Positions 5,573 through 7,834 of a stretch of DNA of 7,834 nt are shown in pieces. The position numbers and the translations under genes are program-made. The notes beneath the pieces were generated by a model. It was not told the DNA's origin and searched no databases. It saw only the letters and a list, made by a program, of their open reading frames with translations. Each line of letters opens with the position of its first letter. Position 1 is the stretch's first letter. Source of the stretch: Mailhella sp. (GTDB lineage Bacteria; Desulfobacterota; Desulfovibrionia; Desulfovibrionales; Desulfovibrionaceae); NCBI GenBank assembly GCA_017940105.1, contig JAGAZG010000087.1, positions 1 through 7,834 on the forward strand, in the 5' to 3' direction.

Positions 5573-5940
5573 TTAGAGCAAAGTAAAGGAAAATTCTTCC
5601 TCGAGTTTCTTGAGAGTATCTTTAAGTTGCGATCTCTGAGCTACAGAAATCGGCATGAAAGGCCGTTTAAACCCACAGTCGAGAATGCCACGCATCCTGA
5701 TGATTTCGATGCGCGTGGACATGAAGGGAAGGGCTATTCGCTCAGTTCCATCAAAAAATGCCTCGCCAAATACTCCGGAATGCTGCATACGGCGTATGTC
5801 ATCCACAGCCAGGATTTTAAAATTGAGGACGGAATCGTTTACCTGCCGCTCTATATGACACCATGCCTGTAAAGGCATGACGCTATCTGGCAGGATTGGG
5901 CCTCTTCAATGTTACCTGCTCGCTCATCCAGAAACTACCA
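5573..5940 (-). pseudogene. Decayed C-terminal fragment of a DapA/NAL-family lyase
   Basis: Two pieces of one protein are visible in different frames. The upstream piece (5934 to about 5863) reads FLDERAGNIEEAQSCQ and then IASCLYRHG. This fits the family's penultimate helices (pattern: L..a..aGd.eeA..lq..l..ly) but is bounded by TAG codons at 5937-5935 and about 5853. The downstream piece is an open frame from ATG 5878 to TAA 5573. Its last 45 codons include RIEIIRMRGILDCGFKRPFM then PISVAQRSQLKD, like the family's closing segment (K..L..RG.DCG..RPP..PLs..er..L). The N-terminal three fifths, with the Schiff-base lysine and catalytic tyrosine, are absent, because the racemase gene ends at 6014. 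Known family members are aldolases or lyases of pyruvate-derived compounds. This copy cannot be active. Family assignment rests on motif memory. The middle part (about 5700-5860) is less clear and may hold another indel. Confidence 0.55.
5862..5879. repeat. Perfect palindrome at the frame switch of the lyase remnant
   Basis: CATGCCT-GTAA-AGGCATG has 7-bp arms and a 4-base loop. It coincides with the place where the lyase-like reading passes from one frame to the other. It may therefore be the scar of a palindrome-templated (quasi-palindrome) mutation. It lacks a T-tract, so a terminator role is unlikely. Confidence 0.5.
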
Positions 5941-6013
5941 GAAAAAAGCAGCCTCACGATCAAGCTTGCCCGGTCCATCATCAAAACCACGATCGACCAG
6001 GTGAAGCAATGGC
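5941..6013 (-). other. Untranslated gap between racemase stop and lyase remnant
   Basis: These 73 bases follow the racemase stop. One frame stays open from the racemase region to the TAG at 5937-5935, with a tail ending EAAFFW, but it shows no clear family motif. It probably includes the deletion junction that removed the N-terminal part of the lyase gene. Confidence 0.35.
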
Positions 6014-6745
6014 TCATACCCCATAGCGTTTTCTGCAGACTGCATAGTGAACATATTCAACAAGAGAATTAATATCATATACTGGCAAACCTGTTTCCTT
6101 CTGTATGTCATGGGAAAAAGCCGAAAGATCAGTACATTCAAGAACAATGGCATCAAGATCTTCCGCATGGCTGAATGATAATGCGGTTTCCACGATTTCC
6201 ATCCTGAGCTTCTCCACATTGAAGTCGTTCCTCCTTCCCTCAATGATCGTTTCCCAAAACTCAGGATTTCCTTCCATTCCTTGAATATAAACTGAATCCA
6301 TCTTGGTATGTGCATTCTCAAAATGCGCTTCTGTAAGAGCTGACTTACTTGCAGTAAGGATGCCTATCCTAACACTATCTCCGTGAATTATGCGCAACAT
6401 TGGCAGTTGAATCAAACTTGACATAAATACAGGAATATGGAGTTCCTGAGCAAGAACACTCTGAAACCGTGCCATAAAACCGCAACTTCCAGTGATTGCC
6501 TGCACACCGTCTTCCTCTAACTGCCTTGCTGCAGCAATAAAAGGCTCAATCAGGTCTGCACTTGGATTAAAAAGCAATCTTGGAATATCAATATCCTCAA
6601 CCACACGGGTAACCGTGGGAAAATTGAAAGTGAGCGGATTCCGAATATGCCCCCTTGGCTTAGGGAATAATGATGAAAGGCATAATATACCAATAGGCAT
6701 ATCATAGTACAATTTGCCCCCGCGCAGAATTTTGTCTCCATACAT
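6014..6745 (-). CDS. Aspartate/glutamate/hydantoin racemase-family protein
   Basis: The protein has 243 residues from ATG 6745. This superfamily (racemases, maleate isomerase, arylmalonate decarboxylase) uses two facing cysteines to move a proton. Here they are in ITGSCGF (Cys about 88) and VLECTDLS (Cys about 204), each after a hydrophobic strand, with the usual two-lobed layout. The N-terminal strand IGILCLSSLFP and the following GHIRNP resemble uncharacterised Asp/Glu racemase-like members. No signal peptide is present, so it is cytosolic. The frame extends to GTG 6784, which would overlap tctA by 17 bases. ATG 6745 is preferred because AGGAG lies seven bases upstream and the family starts close to this point. 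It is co-directional with tctA, 22 bases apart, so it probably acts on the imported carboxylate. The exact substrate is unknown. Confidence 0.88.
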   Translation of the reverse strand: MYGDKILRGGKLYYDMPIGILCLSSLFPKPRGHIRNPLTFNFPTVTRVVEDIDIPRLLFNPSADLIEPFIAAARQLEEDGVQAITGSCGFMARFQSVLAQELHIPVFMSSLIQLPMLRIIHGDSVRIGILTASKSALTEAHFENAHTKMDSVYIQGMEGNPEFWETIIEGRRNDFNVEKLRMEIVETALSFSHAEDLDAIVLECTDLSAFSHDIQKETGLPVYDINSLVEYVHYAVCRKRYGV

Positions 6746-6752
6746 AACGCTG

Positions 6753-6757
6753 CTCCT
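6753..6757 (-). promoter_or_regulatory. Ribosome-binding site deciding the racemase start
   Basis: Minus-strand AGGAG at 6757-6753 is seven bases before ATG 6745. The earlier candidates, GTG 6784 and ATG 6763, have no comparable site. It lies in the short gap after the tctA stop (6770-6768), which is typical of an operon junction. Confidence 0.65.
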
Positions 6758-6767
6758 ATGCATGAGT

Positions 6768-7834
6768 TCAGCTATTTTCGCCACGCTTTCTGGCTCTGAT
6801 TATGCTTATAACAGCCCCCAACGTAGCAAGCAGAAGCACTACAGCCCAAGGATGCTGGATAAAAATCGAAAAACTTCCATCGGAAAGTGTCATGGTCTGG
6901 TCAAATGCTGATTCAAGCAATGGACCAAGAATAAAGCCGATAATCATGGGTCCGGCTGGAAATTCGAATTTCCGCATAAAATATCCAAGCACACCAAAAA
7001 CAATCAAACAAAACATGTCAAAAATATTCTGATTGATTGAATATGCTCCGGCAAAGGCAAAAATGGTGACCGCAGAAAAGATAATATGCTTTGGCAGCCT
7101 ACAAAACCCTGTCCATAACCTAAATCCAAATTTTGCAAGAACAAACAAAAGGATATCGCAGATAAACAGGGAGCCGAAAATTCCATACACTATGGAAGTG
7201 CTCTCAAAAAATATATTTGGTCCAGGTGTCAATCCCTGTATAAGAAACGCCCCCATAAGCACTGCTGTGACATCGTCACCTGGTATGCCCAATGTTAATA
7301 ATGGGATCATTGCAGATCCAGTAACCGCATTATTGGCAGCCTCGGGTGCCAGCACACCTTCAACAGCTCCCTTACCAAACCTTTCTGGATGCTTCGATGT
7401 CCTTCGGGCTTCTGAATACGCCATGAATGCTGCTGGTGAAGCGCCAAGGCCTGGAAGCGTACCAATGGCGGAACCAAGCAGAGAGGAACGGACCAACAGT
7501 GGAAAATGAGATTTTGCCTCTCTAAAAGAAAATTTTCCATTTTCGTTTCCCAAATCGATATAGGAGCACTCCACAGCCAATGCTTTTGACGCGACCTGAT
7601 GTATGACTTCGGGAAGACATAGAAGCCCGATTACCATCGGTATGAGGGCAATGCCAGAAAATAACGGCTCAAAGTCAAACACCATTCGGATTGCACCGGT
7701 GGAACCAGCAACACCGACGCAGGAAAGAAGGATGCCAAAAGCTGCGCATATGATGCCTTTTATAATAGACTTGCCAGAAATACTGCCAACCACAGTTAGA
7801 GAAAGAAGGATCAGACAGCATTGCTCAACCGGAC
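6768..7834 (-). CDS. tctA: Tripartite tricarboxylate transporter permease TctA (5'-partial)
   Basis: The frame is open through the right edge, so only the C-terminal 354 or so residues of a protein normally near 500 are visible. TctA is the large membrane subunit of TTT transporters. It works with the small membrane subunit TctB and the periplasmic solute-binding protein TctC to import carboxylates by an ion gradient. The diagnostic block is present: TLPGLGASPAAF, then FGKGAVEGVLAPEAANNAVT, then TLGIPGDDVTAVLMGAFL and GLTPGP. About eight hydrophobic stretches suggest membrane helices, and the end is a basic RARKRGENS tail. GTG 7793 is an internal valine, because codons upstream (VEQCCLILLSLT) continue without a stop. 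TctB and TctC should lie to the right. The gene is more AT-rich than the UvrA-like gene. The substrate is unknown. Confidence 0.95.
   Translation of the reverse strand, partial: PVEQCCLILLSLTVVGSISGKSIIKGIICAAFGILLSCVGVAGSTGAIRMVFDFEPLFSGIALIPMVIGLLCLPEVIHQVASKALAVECSYIDLGNENGKFSFREAKSHFPLLVRSSLLGSAIGTLPGLGASPAAFMAYSEARRTSKHPERFGKGAVEGVLAPEAANNAVTGSAMIPLLTLGIPGDDVTAVLMGAFLIQGLTPGPNIFFESTSIVYGIFGSLFICDILLFVLAKFGFRLWTGFCRLPKHIIFSAVTIFAFAGAYSINQNIFDMFCLIVFGVLGYFMRKFEFPAGPMIIGFILGPLLESAFDQTMTLSDGSFSIFIQHPWAVVLLLATLGAVISIIRARKRGENS

Noticed and set aside
5504..5872. Plus-strand open frame of 122 codons (TTG start)
   Set aside because: It is antisense to the lyase-like C-terminus, its sequence resembles no family, and it lacks a ribosome site. 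The minus-strand frame carries recognisable family motifs.
5935..6321. Minus-strand 128-codon frame overlapping the racemase 3' end
   Set aside because: Most of it is an out-of-frame shadow of the racemase. Only its final codons pass into the lyase-remnant region.

Overview
The window looks like chromosomal DNA of a Gram-negative anaerobe. An outer-membrane type lipoprotein signal, a tripartite tricarboxylate (TTT) transporter permease, a group III iron-dependent alcohol dehydrogenase and moderate GC would fit a Desulfovibrio/Bilophila-like deltaproteobacterium. No gene here proves the taxon, so that placement is an inference. There are no RNA genes, CRISPR arrays, transposases or phage genes. 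Five substantial protein genes are visible, plus one frameshifted gene-end and one gene remnant.

Left part (1-3528): A consensus-like promoter at 4-31 points leftward out of the window. A gene-free stretch with two hairpins follows (to 293). Next comes a minus-strand pair: a short UvrA-family ABC ATPase (1024-3528) lacking the UvrB-binding module, and downstream of it a PDZ-domain protein (open frame 358-951). The PDZ gene appears damaged at both ends. Its natural C-terminus continues in another frame after a run of seven A's, to a stop at 294. Its natural N-terminus runs back to 1014, where GTA stands in place of a start codon.

Middle (3529-5436): A 290-base divergent intergenic region separates the UvrA-like gene from a plus-strand Pro/His-repeat lipoprotein (3819-4148), whose repeat holds a 60-bp tandem duplication. 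A strong bidirectional terminator (4182-4224) lies between the lipoprotein and the convergent iron-dependent alcohol dehydrogenase (4229-5338, GTG start). The dehydrogenase has its own promoter (5408-5436) and a perfect palindrome in its leader (5361-5379).

Right part (5442-7834): This is a more AT-rich minus-strand catabolic operon. It begins off the right edge with a TctA permease (5'-partial), followed 22 bases later by an Asp/Glu-racemase-family enzyme (6014-6745). It ends in a decayed C-terminal fragment of a DapA/NAL-type lyase (about 5573-5940) and a terminator (5442-5466). The inferred logic is carboxylate uptake, then isomerisation, then aldol cleavage, with the last step now lost at this locus. 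Whether the dehydrogenase belongs to this pathway is unclear.

The best candidates for follow-up are the A7 frameshift in the PDZ gene, its pairing with a UvrB-independent UvrA-like ATPase, the expanding Pro/His lipoprotein repeat, and the decayed lyase. None is on its own evidence for a wholly new system.
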